A program made the translations under genes and the position numbers. A DNA stretch of 9,046 bases. It comes from Methylococcaceae bacterium UBA662 (GTDB lineage Bacteria > Pseudomonadota > Gammaproteobacteria > Methylococcales > Methylomonadaceae). The notes below the pieces were generated by a model. The model saw nothing but the letters and a program-made list of their open reading frames with translations, did not search any database and was not told the DNA's origin. Of this stretch, positions 1-7,274 are shown piece after piece. The DNA is taken from positions 1-9,046 of the forward strand of contig DBNW01000066.1 in assembly GCA_002299425.1 (NCBI GenBank). The letters are read 5' to 3'. Position 1 is the first letter of the stretch. Each line of letters opens with the position of its first letter.

Positions 1-266
1 GCGGCGGCGTGGTCTTGGGTGGAGAAAATGTTGCAGGATGACCAGCGCACATCAGCCCCTAATGCGGTCAGGGTTTCAATCAACACGGCGGTCTGGATGG
101 TCATGTGCAGGCAGCCGGCTATTCTGGCGCCTTTTAGTGGCTGCCGTGAGCCGTATTCTTCACGCAACGCCATCAGGCCCGGCATTTCGGTTTCGGCGAT
201 ATTGATCTCTTTGCGGCCCCAGTCGGCCAGGGCAAGGTCGGCTACTTTATAATCGGTTTGGCTCAT
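1..266 (-). CDS. ahcY: S-adenosylhomocysteine hydrolase, N-terminal part (cut by window edge)
   Basis: Adenosylhomocysteinase splits S-adenosylhomocysteine into adenosine and homocysteine in the cytoplasm. This removes the product that inhibits methyltransferases and feeds homocysteine back to methionine. Only the first 88 codons are in the window. They begin MSQTDYKVADLALADWGRKE and contain the family motifs GCLHMTIQTAVL (residues 51-62, with His54 matching the conserved substrate-site His) and CNIFSTQDHAA (78-88). The start at 266 is supported by GGGAGC at 271-276 on the minus strand, about 4 nt upstream of the ATG. It lies 24 nt after the metK stop in the same direction, so the two are probably one operon: MetK makes SAM and AhcY clears the product of its use. 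The gene is truncated only because the window ends; no frameshift is seen. Confidence 0.96.
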   Translation of the reverse strand, partial: MSQTDYKVADLALADWGRKEINIAETEMPGLMALREEYGSRQPLKGARIAGCLHMTIQTAVLIETLTALGADVRWSSCNIFSTQDHAA

Positions 267-290
267 TTTAGCTCCCATGGCATTCATTCA

Positions 291-1451
291 TTAAAGGCCG
301 GCCGCATCTTTCAATGCGTCAACCTTGTCGGTTTTTTCCCAAGTAAAAGTGTCTTCAGTCCGGCCAAAATGGCCGTAGGCGGCGGTAGGTTGATAAATCG
401 GGCGCAACAAATCCAGTTGGGCAATCAAGCCTTTGGGCCGCAAATCAAAATGTTCGCGGATAATCGTCACCAACCGGTCTTCGCTGATTTTTCCGGTGCC
501 AAAAGTCTCCACGCTGATGGAGGTGGGTTCCGCCACGCCAATGGCATAAGACACTTGGATTTCACACCGTTCGGCCAGGCCCGCCGCCACAATATTTTTT
601 GCCACATAACGCGCCATGTAAGCCGCTGAACGGTCAACTTTGGACGGGTCTTTGCCGGAGAACGCCCCGCCGCCATGCCGCGCCATGCCGCCGTAGGTGT
701 CGACGATAATTTTCCGCCCGGTCAAGCCGCAGTCGCCGACCGGGCCGCCGATGATAAACTGCCCGGTCGGGTTGATGAAATACCGGGTATCCTTATGCAG
801 CCATTGTCTTGGCAGCACATGCAAAATGATGTCGTCCATCACCGCTTCGTACACGGCCTTGGCCGAGATGTCGGGTGAATGCTGGGTGGACAGCACCACG
901 GCATCGATGGCGACCGGTTTGCTGTCTTCGTAGCGGAAGGTGATCTGGCTTTTCGCATCCGGGCGCAGCCAGGGCAACGTTTTGTTTTTTCTGACTTCAG
1001 ACTGTCGTTTGACCAATAGATGGGAATAGGTGATCGGGGCCGGCATCAGCACGTCGGTTTCGTTGGTGGCGTAACCAAACATCAGGCCTTGGTCGCCGGC
1101 GCCTTGTTCATGATCAGAAGACTCATCGACGCCCATGGCTATATCGGCCGATTGTTTGCCGATGGCATTGAGCACGGCGCAGCTTTGGCCGTCAAAACCG
1201 ATGTCGCCGTGGTCATAGCCAATGTCACAGACCACTTTACGCACCAGGGCTTCCAGGTCCACCCAAGCACTGGTGGTGACTTCACCCGCCAACACCACCA
1301 TGCCGGTCTTGACCAAAGTCTCGCAAGCCACCCGCGATTTAGGGTCTTGAGCCAATAAGGCATCCAATACCGCATCAGAAATCTGGTCGGCTACTTTATC
1401 GGGGTGGCCTTCGGATACCGATTCTGATGTGAAGATAAAATTTTTGCTCAT
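291..1451 (-). CDS. metK: S-adenosylmethionine synthetase
   Basis: MetK condenses ATP and methionine to S-adenosylmethionine, releasing phosphate and diphosphate; it is cytoplasmic and normally a tetramer. The 386-residue product is of usual length. It carries the N-terminal ATP-site segment SESVSEGHPDKVADQ (9-23, His16 and Asp18), the GAGDQGLMFGYATNET signature (117-132) and the glycine-rich GGGAFSGKDPSKVDRS loop (260-275). The ATG at 1451 is preceded by AGAGGA (1460-1465, minus strand) at 8-nt spacing, which settles the start. It is followed by ahcY after 24 nt. Upstream, a hairpin terminator separates it from the tRNA, leaving only about 39 nt for its own promoter; no strong one is visible there, so read-through from the rpoD-tRNA transcript may contribute. 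The 71-nt gap to the tRNA, mostly hairpin, does not look like a SAM or SAH riboswitch. Confidence 0.98.
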   Translation of the reverse strand: MSKNFIFTSESVSEGHPDKVADQISDAVLDALLAQDPKSRVACETLVKTGMVVLAGEVTTSAWVDLEALVRKVVCDIGYDHGDIGFDGQSCAVLNAIGKQSADIAMGVDESSDHEQGAGDQGLMFGYATNETDVLMPAPITYSHLLVKRQSEVRKNKTLPWLRPDAKSQITFRYEDSKPVAIDAVVLSTQHSPDISAKAVYEAVMDDIILHVLPRQWLHKDTRYFINPTGQFIIGGPVGDCGLTGRKIIVDTYGGMARHGGGAFSGKDPSKVDRSAAYMARYVAKNIVAAGLAERCEIQVSYAIGVAEPTSISVETFGTGKISEDRLVTIIREHFDLRPKGLIAQLDLLRPIYQPTAAYGHFGRTEDTFTWEKTDKVDALKDAAGL

Positions 1452-1487
1452 GCCAACAATCCTCTAAAACTTAAAAACCCTTATAGA

Positions 1488-1510
1488 CAAAAGGCTGCAT
1501 TCGCAGCCTT
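1488..1510 (-). terminator. Hairpin terminator after the tRNA
   Basis: A perfect 8-bp stem, AAGGCTGC / GCAGCCTT (1510-1503 and 1498-1491), closes a GAAT tetraloop and is followed on the minus strand by a short T run (CCTTTTG). It lies 13 nt past the tRNA CCA end and 40 nt before metK, so it probably ends the rpsU-dnaG-rpoD-tRNA transcript. The T tract is only four bases long, so termination may be partial and allow some read-through into metK. Confidence 0.7.
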
Positions 1511-1522
1511 GTCAAAATTATG

Positions 1523-1599
1523 TGGTGGGCCATGTAGGACTTGAACCTACGACCTGCCGATTATGAGTCGGACGCTCTAACCAACTGAGCTAATGGCCC
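1523..1599 (-). tRNA. ileX: tRNA-Ile2 (anticodon CAU, lysidine type)
   Basis: A 77-nt cloverleaf includes an encoded 3' CCA. The acceptor stem GGGCCAT/ATGGCCC pairs perfectly, D-stem GCTC/GAGC and T-stem GTAGG/CCTAC flank TTCAAGT, and the anticodon loop is CTCATAA with CAT at 1565-1563. A CAU anticodon could mean Met or Ile2. The C4-G69 and C5-G68 pairs with A37 and A38 are the features that E. coli TilS uses to recognise tRNA-Ile2, and the GACTCATAATC segment matches E. coli ileX, which also lies downstream of rpoD. I therefore call Ile2, whose C34 becomes lysidine to read AUA. Base pair 27-43 at the top of the anticodon stem is a U/C mismatch. The 5' end is 8 nt from the rpoD stop, implying co-transcription and release by RNase processing. 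Confidence 0.9.
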
Positions 1600-1607
1600 C
1601 TTGTTTA

Positions 1608-3431
1608 TCAGTCATTGTCCAAAAAACACCGAAGCTGCTCGGACCTAGACGGGTGCCGTAATTTCCTTAACGCTTTGGCTTCAATCTGGCGGATGCGCTC
1701 ACGGGTGACATCAAACTGCTTGCCGACTTCTTCCAAGGTATGGTCGGTGTTCATGTTGATGCCAAAGCGCATACGCAGAACTTTTGCTTCCCGGGCCGTC
1801 AAGCCCGCCAATACATGCTGGGTCGATTCACGCAGACCGGCAATGGTCGCCGCTTCCACCGGGGACAGCACTTTACCATCCTCAATAAAATCCCCCAAAT
1901 GCGAATCCTCATCATCGCCGATGGGGGTTTCCATGGAAATCGGCTCTTTGGCGATTTTCAACACCTTACGGACTTTGTCCTCGGGCATTTCCATGCGCTC
2001 GGCCAGTTCTTCAGGAGTGGCCTCGCGGCCTTGTTCTTGCAGGATTTGCCGGGAAATGCGGTTGAGCTTGTTGATGGTTTCGATCATATGCACCGGAATC
2101 CTGATGGTCCGAGCTTGGTCGGCGATGGAACGGGTGATGGCTTGGCGGATCCACCAGGTCGCATAGGTCGAAAACTTATAACCCCGGCGGTATTCAAATT
2201 TGTCCACCGCCTTCATCAAGCCGATATTGCCTTCTTGGATTAAATCTAGGAACTGCAAGCCCCGGTTGGTGTATTTTTTGGCTATAGAAATGACCAGCCT
2301 GAGATTGGCTTCGATCATTTCTTTTTTTGCCCGCCTGGCTTTGGCTTCGCCGATGGACATGCGCCGGTTGATGTCCTTAATACCACTGACGGTCAGGCCA
2401 AATTTGCCCTCAATGTCAGCGAGCGTTCTTTGTGCTTTGCGCAATTCTTTTGCGTAACAGTGCAATTTTTCATGGTGCGGATGGCTTAAATCCAGATATT
2501 TCTCCAGCCATTCTGGATTTGATTCATTGCCAACAAACGTGTCTATGAATTCCTTGCGATCAATCGTTGTATGCTTTAGGAACGTATCCAGAATAAATTT
2601 TTCTTGTTCCCGAACCTGACTCACCCCGTCAGGAATAATGCCGGTCAATTTTTTCAGGTACTGGGGTGTCCATTTAAACTCCATGAACAAGCCGGCCAGC
2701 TTTTCAAACGATTCTTCAGTTTCTTCGCTGACATAGCCGAACTTTTTTACCGCTTCCGATGCAATGGCAAGCTGTTCCCGAAACGCCTCCACTTTTGCTT
2801 TGATTTCATCAAAATTCAGTTCTTTCAAGTCGTCATCGGCGGCAGTTTCAGCGGGTGCGTCCTCAACAGGCTCGTCCGGCACCAATTGCAAACTGGGTAT
2901 TTCCCCGGTTTCAGATAAATCAGCAAAACCGGCTATTAGGTCGGTCAGACGAACCCCATTCTCTTCCTTAGAAAGGGCATCAAACGCCTGCAAAAATTCT
3001 TGTCCCACTAAACAAGAACGGGAGATGGCCTTGATAAGTTGCCGCTGACCCTCTTCAATACGTTTGGCAATTTTTAATTCATCGGTACGGGTCAACAATT
3101 CCACCGAACCCATCTCCCGCATGTACATGCGTACCGGGTCGGTGGTGCGGCCAAACTCGCTGTCGACAGAGGCCAATGCCGCCACTTCTTCGGCATCTTC
3201 GTCATCGCTAGTAACTGCCGCCACATCACTGATCAACGCATCTTCATCCGGAGCAATTTCATGCACTTGAATGCCCATGTCATTGATCATGGCGATAAAA
3301 TCTTCTATCTGTTCAGGGTCTACAATGTCTCCAGGCAAATGATCGTTCACTTCGGCATAAGTCAAATAGCCTTGAGCTTTGCCTTTAGCAATTAGTTGCT
3401 TGAGTTGGTATTGCTGTTGTTCTTGACTCAT
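1608..3431 (-). CDS. rpoD: RNA polymerase primary sigma factor (sigma-70)
   Basis: This is the housekeeping sigma factor, which directs RNA polymerase to -35/-10 promoters. From the ATG at 3431 it has 607 residues (E. coli 613). Region 1.1 occupies about the first 80 residues (YLTYAEVNDHLPGDIVD) and region 1.2 begins at DPVRMYMREMG (98). An acidic non-conserved region follows. Region 2 (about 365-445) has the -10 recognition helix segment YKFSTYATWWIRQAITRSIA. Region 3 follows, and region 4 ends with the -35-binding helix-turn-helix TLEEVGKQFDVTRERIRQIE (565-584). An in-frame TTG 27 nt upstream (3458) is possible, but the ATG start aligns with E. coli RpoD and is preceded by a G-rich tract (seven G, 3442-3436) 4 nt away that can act as ribosome binding site. 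dnaG is 69 nt upstream and the tRNA 8 nt downstream. Confidence 0.98.
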   Translation of the reverse strand: MSQEQQQYQLKQLIAKGKAQGYLTYAEVNDHLPGDIVDPEQIEDFIAMINDMGIQVHEIAPDEDALISDVAAVTSDDEDAEEVAALASVDSEFGRTTDPVRMYMREMGSVELLTRTDELKIAKRIEEGQRQLIKAISRSCLVGQEFLQAFDALSKEENGVRLTDLIAGFADLSETGEIPSLQLVPDEPVEDAPAETAADDDLKELNFDEIKAKVEAFREQLAIASEAVKKFGYVSEETEESFEKLAGLFMEFKWTPQYLKKLTGIIPDGVSQVREQEKFILDTFLKHTTIDRKEFIDTFVGNESNPEWLEKYLDLSHPHHEKLHCYAKELRKAQRTLADIEGKFGLTVSGIKDINRRMSIGEAKARRAKKEMIEANLRLVISIAKKYTNRGLQFLDLIQEGNIGLMKAVDKFEYRRGYKFSTYATWWIRQAITRSIADQARTIRIPVHMIETINKLNRISRQILQEQGREATPEELAERMEMPEDKVRKVLKIAKEPISMETPIGDDEDSHLGDFIEDGKVLSPVEAATIAGLRESTQHVLAGLTAREAKVLRMRFGINMNTDHTLEEVGKQFDVTRERIRQIEAKALRKLRHPSRSEQLRCFLDND

Positions 3432-3500
3432 CTTACCCCCCCACCACACACTCTCCAAATCATTCGCGCATAACCGGGCATAGTATTAAAAATTATAAAT

Positions 3501-5273
3501 TTATGGAAGAAAATCTTTTTGATTCGGGATTTTTTGGGTCTGTTTTAATAAGTGTTGAAAACACCTTAGTTCATCGGCATCAAGCCTTCCCTCCTTGTTT
3601 TGTTTGGCCCATAACTGATCGAGCCGCTCTTTATTGCTGAGGTGTTCCAGCTTGACCAAGGCATCGCTAAATTCCCTATCGATACCCTCGTCTAACTGGA
3701 AATCGAACTGCGCCAGTTTTTGAATAATACTTTCGTCTGGTTGGCCACGGTAAGCCTCTAGCAACAAAGCGGTGGTAGCCGGTTTTTGGTCGAGGATAAA
3801 GCCTAGGATAGCTTTGAATTTGTCGGCTCCCCTAAACACTAAACCCTGCCAATCGAGACCCTTTTCTTCAACTAACTTGACCAACGTCGGCTTTTGCACT
3901 AACAACGCAAGCACTTTGCTCTGAATGGACTGGGGCGCATGGGCACGCTGCACCCGCTCAACCGCCCGCTCTCTACTGGTGGGCGCGACTTGCAATACGG
4001 CCGGGCCGCCTAAACCAGAAAACCGGGTAAGACCAGACAATTTTTCGTACATCATCTCCTTGTATATCCCGTTGGGGATTTTTTCCAAATACGGACTGGC
4101 TTGGTTTGCAAGGCTTGCCCTAGCTTCAACGTCGGCTAGGCTAACGTCGCCGACCATCAAACGCTGGAAAAAATAATCCGACAAGGCCTGAGCACTCTCA
4201 ACTCGACCGAGAAACTGTTCGACACCGTCCGCACGCACCAACGAATCAGGGTCGTGTCCAGACGGCAACACCATAACCCTAACCCGCCGCCCTTCTTTAA
4301 GGACCGGAAAAACAGCATCCAGCGCGTGCCAAACAGCGTCTTGCCCAGCGGCGTCGCCGTCAAAACAAAACACCAGCTCTGAGGTAAAACGGAACAACAG
4401 ATGGATGTGCGCCTGCGATACTGCCGTTCCCAAGACCGCCACCGCCCAGCCTAAGCCGGCTTGGCTCAGGGCTATCACATCAAGATAGCCTTCCACCAAC
4501 AAAATTCGCTTTGGCTTGGCGTTTTTTTGCAACAGTTCGTATAACCCGTACACCTCCTGGCCTTTATGGAACAGCCGCGTTTCTGGGGAATTTAGGTATT
4601 TAGGCACGCCCGCGTGCAAAACCCTGCCGCCAAAACCAACCACCCGCCCACGCTTATCGCGGATCGGAAACATCAGGCGGTCACGAAACCGGCCATAAAC
4701 CTGCCCATCTTCTTTTTTTACCAGCATTCCCGTCATCAGCAAGGCTTGTTGGTCAAACAATTCGGTCAACACCCGCCAATCGGCAGGTGCGTAACCGAGC
4801 ATGAATTCTTTAGCAAGCTGTCCAGAAATCCCCCGTTCCTTCAGATAAGCGACCGCTTTTCTACCTTCCTCACTCGCACGCAATTGCTCGGCAAAAAAAC
4901 CGGCTACTTGCGCCATCAGGTCATAATGAACCGTCAAGTCCGTCTCTCCTAGAGGGCTTGCGCCAGTCACCTGGGGCATTGGCAAGCCGACAAAGGTAGC
5001 TAAATCTTCAACCGCTTCGATAAAGCTAAGATGACTGAACGTCATTAAAAAACTGATGGCATTGCCGCTGACACCGCAACCGAAACAATGATAAAACTGC
5101 TTGCTCCTGCTGACAGAGAAACTGGGGGTTTTTTCGGCATGAAAAGGACAACGGGCGATAAAATTGGCACCCGATTTTTTTAAAGTAATGTGCGAATCAA
5201 TCAGATCAACCAGATCAACTCGCACCAGTAGCTCTTTAATGAAGGTGTCAGGAATTTTTCTGTAACCAGACAT
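3501..5273 (-). CDS. dnaG: DNA primase
   Basis: DnaG synthesises the short RNA primers for leading- and lagging-strand replication and works with the DnaB helicase at the fork. The 590-residue product (E. coli 581) has an N-terminal zinc-ribbon with CPFH..CFGC ligands Cys42, His45, Cys63 and Cys66. Next comes the basic primase core segment YGRFRDRLMFPIRDKRGRVV (193-212). The TOPRIM fold has the catalytic Glu261 in VEGYLDV and the metal-binding DGD at 305-307, with a DPD at 341-343. The divergent C-terminal part (about 445-590) is the expected helical DnaB-binding region. The N-terminus aligns with E. coli DnaG without extension, so the ATG at 5273 is sound even though no Shine-Dalgarno sequence is visible. 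It lies 29 nt downstream of yqeY and 69 nt upstream of rpoD. Confidence 0.98.
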   Translation of the reverse strand: MSGYRKIPDTFIKELLVRVDLVDLIDSHITLKKSGANFIARCPFHAEKTPSFSVSRSKQFYHCFGCGVSGNAISFLMTFSHLSFIEAVEDLATFVGLPMPQVTGASPLGETDLTVHYDLMAQVAGFFAEQLRASEEGRKAVAYLKERGISGQLAKEFMLGYAPADWRVLTELFDQQALLMTGMLVKKEDGQVYGRFRDRLMFPIRDKRGRVVGFGGRVLHAGVPKYLNSPETRLFHKGQEVYGLYELLQKNAKPKRILLVEGYLDVIALSQAGLGWAVAVLGTAVSQAHIHLLFRFTSELVFCFDGDAAGQDAVWHALDAVFPVLKEGRRVRVMVLPSGHDPDSLVRADGVEQFLGRVESAQALSDYFFQRLMVGDVSLADVEARASLANQASPYLEKIPNGIYKEMMYEKLSGLTRFSGLGGPAVLQVAPTSRERAVERVQRAHAPQSIQSKVLALLVQKPTLVKLVEEKGLDWQGLVFRGADKFKAILGFILDQKPATTALLLEAYRGQPDESIIQKLAQFDFQLDEGIDREFSDALVKLEHLSNKERLDQLWAKQNKEGRLDADELRCFQHLLKQTQKIPNQKDFLP

Positions 5274-5289
5274 AGCCGCGCACCCGGCT
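5274..5289 (-). promoter_or_regulatory. Hairpin abutting the dnaG start codon
   Basis: On the minus strand AGCCG-GGTGCG-CGGCT forms a perfect 5-bp GC-rich stem with a 6-nt loop whose 3' base directly touches the dnaG ATG. The bases before it (ACCCCCTC) are pyrimidine-rich, so the usual purine ribosome-binding sequence is missing. Folding here would hinder ribosome loading. In E. coli, primase is kept low within this operon by terminator, processing and translation effects; a similar role here is inference. Confidence 0.45.
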
Positions 5290-5302
5290 GAGGGGGTAAA
5301 TT

Positions 5303-5752
5303 CTAAGTCAACGCGGCCTTTAGCTTATCGCTCACAACGGCCATATCGGCACGGCCCTGCATTTTAGGCTTCAACAACGCCATTGCCTTACCCATGTCCT
5401 TCAGCGATTGTGCCCCGGCCTCGGCAATGGCGCTGGCAACCAGGGTGTTAATTTCGGCATCGGTCAGGGCTTGCGGCAAAAATGCCTGAATTACAAGAAT
5501 TTCGGCTTCTTCAATGGCGACCAGATCAGCACGGCCAGCATCAGCAAACTGCCTGATTGATTCGCGCCGTTGTTTCAACATTTTATCCAGCACCTGAAGT
5601 GCTCGGTTGTCATCCAACTGAATTCGCTCGTCAACTTCTACCTGCTTGAAGGCGGCCAAAATAAGACGAATAACACCCAACTTGGCCTTGTCGCCATTTT
5701 TCATGGCTGCTTTCATCGCATCTTTAATGCGGTCGGTCAATAATGCGGACAT
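5303..5752 (-). CDS. yqeY: GatB/YqeY-domain protein
   Basis: This small soluble protein of the YqeY family is 149 residues, the usual length. It is related to the tail domain of GatB, the tRNA-dependent amidotransferase subunit. The N-terminal helical part (LTDRIKDAMKAAMKNGDKAK, then LGVIRLILAAFKQVE) is followed by LKQRRESIRQFADAGRADLV (59-78), FLPQALTDAEI (91-101) and the C-terminal KDMGKAMALLKPKMQGRADM (118-137), all typical of the family. The molecular function is not established; tRNA binding is suggested only by the shared domain. It sits between rpsU (5-nt gap) and dnaG (29-nt gap), a common arrangement in gammaproteobacteria. No Shine-Dalgarno sequence is visible before its ATG, and with only 5 nt after the rpsU stop it is probably translated by coupling to rpsU. 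Confidence 0.95.
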   Translation of the reverse strand: MSALLTDRIKDAMKAAMKNGDKAKLGVIRLILAAFKQVEVDERIQLDDNRALQVLDKMLKQRRESIRQFADAGRADLVAIEEAEILVIQAFLPQALTDAEINTLVASAIAEAGAQSLKDMGKAMALLKPKMQGRADMAVVSDKLKAALT

Positions 5753-5757
5753 GGATT

Positions 5758-5991
5758 TTAGGGTGCCGGACGGCCACGACGAAGATTTTTCAAAGCATAG
5801 CGCTCACGCGCTAACTTTTTCAGGTGCCGCTTGACGGCTGCAGCCCCTTTGCGTTTGCGCTCGGTTGTCGGCTTTTCATAAAATTCGCGGCGGCGAACTT
5901 CGGCTAAGACACCGGCTTTTTCACAGGTGCGCTTGAAGCGGCGGATGGCAATATCAAAAGGCTCGTTTTCTTTAATTTTTACTGAAGGCAT
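5758..5991 (-). CDS. rpsU: 30S ribosomal protein S21
   Basis: S21 is a small basic protein of the 30S subunit that sits near the anti-Shine-Dalgarno end of 16S rRNA and helps natural mRNAs initiate. The product begins MPSVKIKENEPFDIAIRRFK and contains the family core CEKAGVLAEVRRREFYEKPT (23-42) followed by ERKRKGAAAVKRHLKKLARE, nearly identical to E. coli through residue 63. It has 77 residues against 71 in E. coli, with a basic, proline-ending tail (LRRGRPAP). It is the first gene of the operon, behind a sigma-70 promoter and a leader of about 65 nt. The ribosome binding site is weak (AGAG, 3 nt before the ATG). Confidence 0.98.
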   Translation of the reverse strand: MPSVKIKENEPFDIAIRRFKRTCEKAGVLAEVRRREFYEKPTTERKRKGAAAVKRHLKKLARERYALKNLRRGRPAP

Positions 5992-6021
5992 TAGCTCTGT
6001 GACTCGGTTATGTTAGCATGG

Positions 6022-6042
6022 AAGGGTTTCAAACAAACCCTT
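6022..6042 (-). promoter_or_regulatory. Leader hairpin in the rpsU 5' UTR
   Basis: A perfect 8-bp inverted repeat, AAGGGTTT / AAACCCTT, with a 5-nt GTTTG loop lies in the transcribed leader between the promoter and rpsU, about 30 nt before the start codon. No T run follows, so it is not an intrinsic terminator. It could be a regulatory or stabilising element such as an S21 autoregulatory site; that role is inferred from position only. Confidence 0.5.
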
Positions 6043-6065
6043 AATCTGGATTGAAAAATCCTAGC

Positions 6066-6093
6066 ATTATACCGACACTTTCAACATTTTCAA
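6066..6093 (-). promoter_or_regulatory. Sigma-70 promoter of the rpsU operon
   Basis: On the minus strand the -35 box TTGAAA (6093-6088) and a perfect -10 box TATAAT (6071-6066) are separated by 16 bp. Transcription would start near 6058, giving a leader of about 65 nt before rpsU. The -35 box ends only 7 bp from the divergent tsaD start codon. Confidence 0.8.
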
Positions 6094-6100
6094 AAACCTA

Positions 6101-7120
6101 ATGTTTGTTCTAGGCATAGAGACGTCCTGTGACGAAACCGGAGTCGCTGTTTATCACGCCCAGCAAGGCCTCCTCCACCATGTACTGTTTAGCCAAGCAG
6201 ACACCCACAACCGCTACGGCGGGGTAGTGCCTGAGCTGGCTTCCCGCGACCATATCCAAAAATTAGCCCCCCTAATCCAGCAATGCCTACGCGAATGCGG
6301 ATTGTGTCTTAGCGACATGGGTGCCATTGCCTACACCGCAGGACCCGGCTTGATGGGTGCCTTATTAGTAGGAGCCGCTACCGCCCAAAGCTTGGCCTGG
6401 AGCCTTAAAATCCCAGCTTTGGCCGTCCATCACATGGAGGGGCATTTGTTAGCCCCCATGTTGGAGAACGACCCGCCAGAATTTCCTTTCCTAGCCTTGC
6501 TAATCTCCGGCGGTCACACTTTGCTAGTACACGTTAGCGGCATAGGCCGCTACCAAATCCTAGGCGAATCATTGGACGACGCCGCCGGTGAGGCTTTCGA
6601 CAAAACCGCAAAATTGCTTGGCCTGGGTTATCCGGGCGGACCGAAGCTGGCGAAACTTGCCGAGCAGGGCAAACGCTTCCATGTATTCCCTCGCCCAATG
6701 ACTGATCGACCAGGGTTAGATTTTAGCTTTAGCGGTCTTAAAACACATTGTCTTAATGTTTTTAATCACACGGCTAAAACGGACCAAGACAAAGCTAATG
6801 TCGCCTTGGCTTTTGAAACGGCGGTAGCCGACACCTTGGCAATAAAATGCCAGCGTGCCCTGCAACAAACCGGCCTAAAACGGTTGGTGGTAGCTGGCGG
6901 GGTCAGTGCAAACACGCGCATCCGCCTGACACTAAGCAACATGACCCATGCAGAGGCAAGGAAAATTTATTTCCCAAAATTAGAATTTTGCACGGATAAC
7001 GCCGCCATGATCGCTTATACAGGCTGCCAGCGGGTGTTGGCAGGACAACATCAAGGTTTGGAAATTTTCGCCAAACCCCGCTGGCCGTTGTCAGAACTTA
7101 CCCACACCGAAACGCCCTAG
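6101..7120 (+). CDS. tsaD: tRNA N6-adenosine threonylcarbamoyltransferase TsaD
   Basis: TsaD (Kae1/YgjD family) transfers the threonylcarbamoyl group from threonylcarbamoyl-AMP to A37 of tRNAs reading ANN codons, acting with TsaB and TsaE. The 339-residue product matches the family length. It begins MFVLGIETSCDETGVAVY with the ASKHA-fold phosphate-1 motif. It has the metal-binding HMEGH (His111, His115), the SGGHT loop (136-140), the EAFDKTAKLLGL segment (164-175), VVAGGVSANTRIR (263-275) and the C-terminal CTDNAAMIA (297-305) with the third metal ligand Asp299. It is divergent from rpsU, as in E. coli. The start codon has no visible Shine-Dalgarno sequence, and its promoter must overlap the rpsU control region. 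The next codon-like features downstream are on the other strand, so it appears monocistronic. Confidence 0.98.
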   Translation: MFVLGIETSCDETGVAVYHAQQGLLHHVLFSQADTHNRYGGVVPELASRDHIQKLAPLIQQCLRECGLCLSDMGAIAYTAGPGLMGALLVGAATAQSLAWSLKIPALAVHHMEGHLLAPMLENDPPEFPFLALLISGGHTLLVHVSGIGRYQILGESLDDAAGEAFDKTAKLLGLGYPGGPKLAKLAEQGKRFHVFPRPMTDRPGLDFSFSGLKTHCLNVFNHTAKTDQDKANVALAFETAVADTLAIKCQRALQQTGLKRLVVAGGVSANTRIRLTLSNMTHAEARKIYFPKLEFCTDNAAMIAYTGCQRVLAGQHQGLEIFAKPRWPLSELTHTETP

Positions 7121-7274
7121 TAAGCCATCAACTGCGCCCAGACAGGCCCGCTATCTATGATGGCCAAATTCGCCCCGGCACACCCTGTCGGAAAAGCCCT
7201 GAAAAATTATTTTTTGCTTGAAAACCCATTAGATAAAGCAGCGCGGTTGTCGTGTGGTTTCGTAAAGATGCCGT

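Noticed and set aside
1480..1515. metK promoter from TTGACA (1515-1510) and TATAAG (1485-1480) on the minus strand
   Set aside because: The spacer is 24 nt, far from 17, and the -35 lies in the terminator stem; no acceptable pairing was found.
1452..1522. SAM or SAH riboswitch before metK-ahcY
   Set aside because: Only about 70 nt, largely a simple terminator hairpin; no recognisable conserved riboswitch core.
1615..2243. Plus-strand frames of 167 and 183 codons
   Set aside because: Antisense shadows of the conserved rpoD gene.
3432..3458. Longer rpoD starting at a TTG
   Set aside because: It adds nine residues (WWGG-type) absent from sigma-70 homologues; the ATG at 3431 aligns with the E. 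coli N-terminus.
3492..3497. TATAAT on the minus strand between dnaG and rpoD as an internal rpoD promoter
   Set aside because: A perfect -10 hexamer in an AT-rich gap, but with no recognisable -35 at 16-19 bp; worth mapping but not callable.
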